A stretch of 6,156 nucleotides of DNA from an uncultured Ruminococcus sp. (GTDB taxonomy: Bacteria > Bacillota > Clostridia > Oscillospirales > Acutalibacteraceae). The stretch lies in the NCBI GenBank assembly GCA_945632055.1, contig CALZCU010000070.1, forward strand, positions 1 to 6,156. Reading direction: 5' to 3'. Below are positions 6,008-6,156 of the stretch, in pieces. The stretch's first letter is position 1, and each line of letters begins with the position of its first letter. The position numbers and the translations under genes were made by a program. The notes under the pieces are model-generated. The model saw nothing but the letters and a program-made list of their open reading frames with translations. It made no database searches and had not been told where the DNA came from.

Positions 6008-6156
6008 TTACTTAAGATAATCTGATGTTCCGCCGATTGCACCGTCGATGCCTTTGAAGCCTGATGCACAGCAAACATATACTCTCATATTAGCCTTACC
6101 GATTGTAGGTACTGTGAGTGTTCCGTTTGTAACTGACTGAACATCACCTGTTACAG
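6008..6156 (-). CDS. C-terminal 48 codons of an unidentified protein (5' end outside window)
   Basis: An open frame enters from the right edge and ends at TAA (6010-6008). The visible tail contains NGTLTVPTIGKANMRVYVCC and ends in GGTSDYLK. The alternating hydrophobic and Thr/Val-rich stretch suggests a beta-strand-rich C-terminal domain, followed by a Gly-rich tail with a Cys-Cys pair. The sense frame stays open over the whole stretch, codon use looks like the glg genes, and a strong intrinsic terminator follows about 60 bases later in the same direction; together these support a real gene. I do not recognise the family. A secreted or carbohydrate-associated protein is conceivable next to a glycogen operon but unproven. 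The terminator makes it a separate transcription unit from glgB. Confidence 0.8.
   Translation of the reverse strand, partial: VTGDVQSVTNGTLTVPTIGKANMRVYVCCASGFKGIDGAIGGTSDYLK

Noticed and set aside
1..6156. CRISPR arrays, insertion sequences, tRNA or rRNA genes
   Set aside because: No regularly spaced repeats, transposase-like frame, terminal inverted repeats of an element, or RNA gene landmarks were seen.

Overview
This window looks like chromosome from an anaerobic Firmicute of class Clostridia, most likely the Ruminococcaceae/Oscillospiraceae group. That placement is inferred from the glgB-glgC-glgD-glgA order, the presence of GlgD (a Firmicutes-type partner of GlgC), strong GGAGG ribosome binding sites, moderate-GC genes and very AT-rich intergenic DNA. 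All recognisable genes are on the minus strand, so transcription runs from high to low coordinates.

Layout in the direction of transcription. (1) 6156-6008 holds the last 48 codons of an unidentified protein. (2) 6007-5646 is a long AT-rich intergenic region. It holds an intrinsic terminator for that gene (5945-5907), inverted repeats, and a good sigma-A-type promoter (-35 at 5729-5724, -10 at 5706-5701). (3) 5645-3735 is a glgB-family gene for a glycogen branching enzyme homologue. (4) A 67-base gap follows. (5) 3667-2456 is glgC, the catalytic subunit of ADP-glucose pyrophosphorylase. (6) 2466-1357 is glgD, its degenerate paralogue, which overlaps the glgC end by 11 bases. (7) After 15 bases comes glgA, glycogen synthase, which starts at 1341 and runs off the window about 30 codons before its expected end.

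How the genes work together. GlgC, probably with GlgD, makes ADP-glucose from glucose-1-phosphate and ATP. GlgA polymerises ADP-glucose into an alpha-1,4-glucan. GlgB would normally add the alpha-1,6 branches.

The most notable observation is that this GlgB homologue has lost catalytic residues. The GH13 nucleophile, Asp405 in E. coli numbering, is Gly309. His340 is Asn244 and Tyr300 is Phe204. The acid/base Glu, the conserved Arg and the region IV His-Asp are kept. The reading frame is intact from a good ribosome binding site through the C-terminal beta domain, so this looks like a maintained pseudoenzyme rather than a decaying gene. The operon would then encode two proteins, GlgB-like and GlgD, that keep an enzyme fold without a normal active site. 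If so, true branching activity should come from another gene, or the polymer should be poorly branched.
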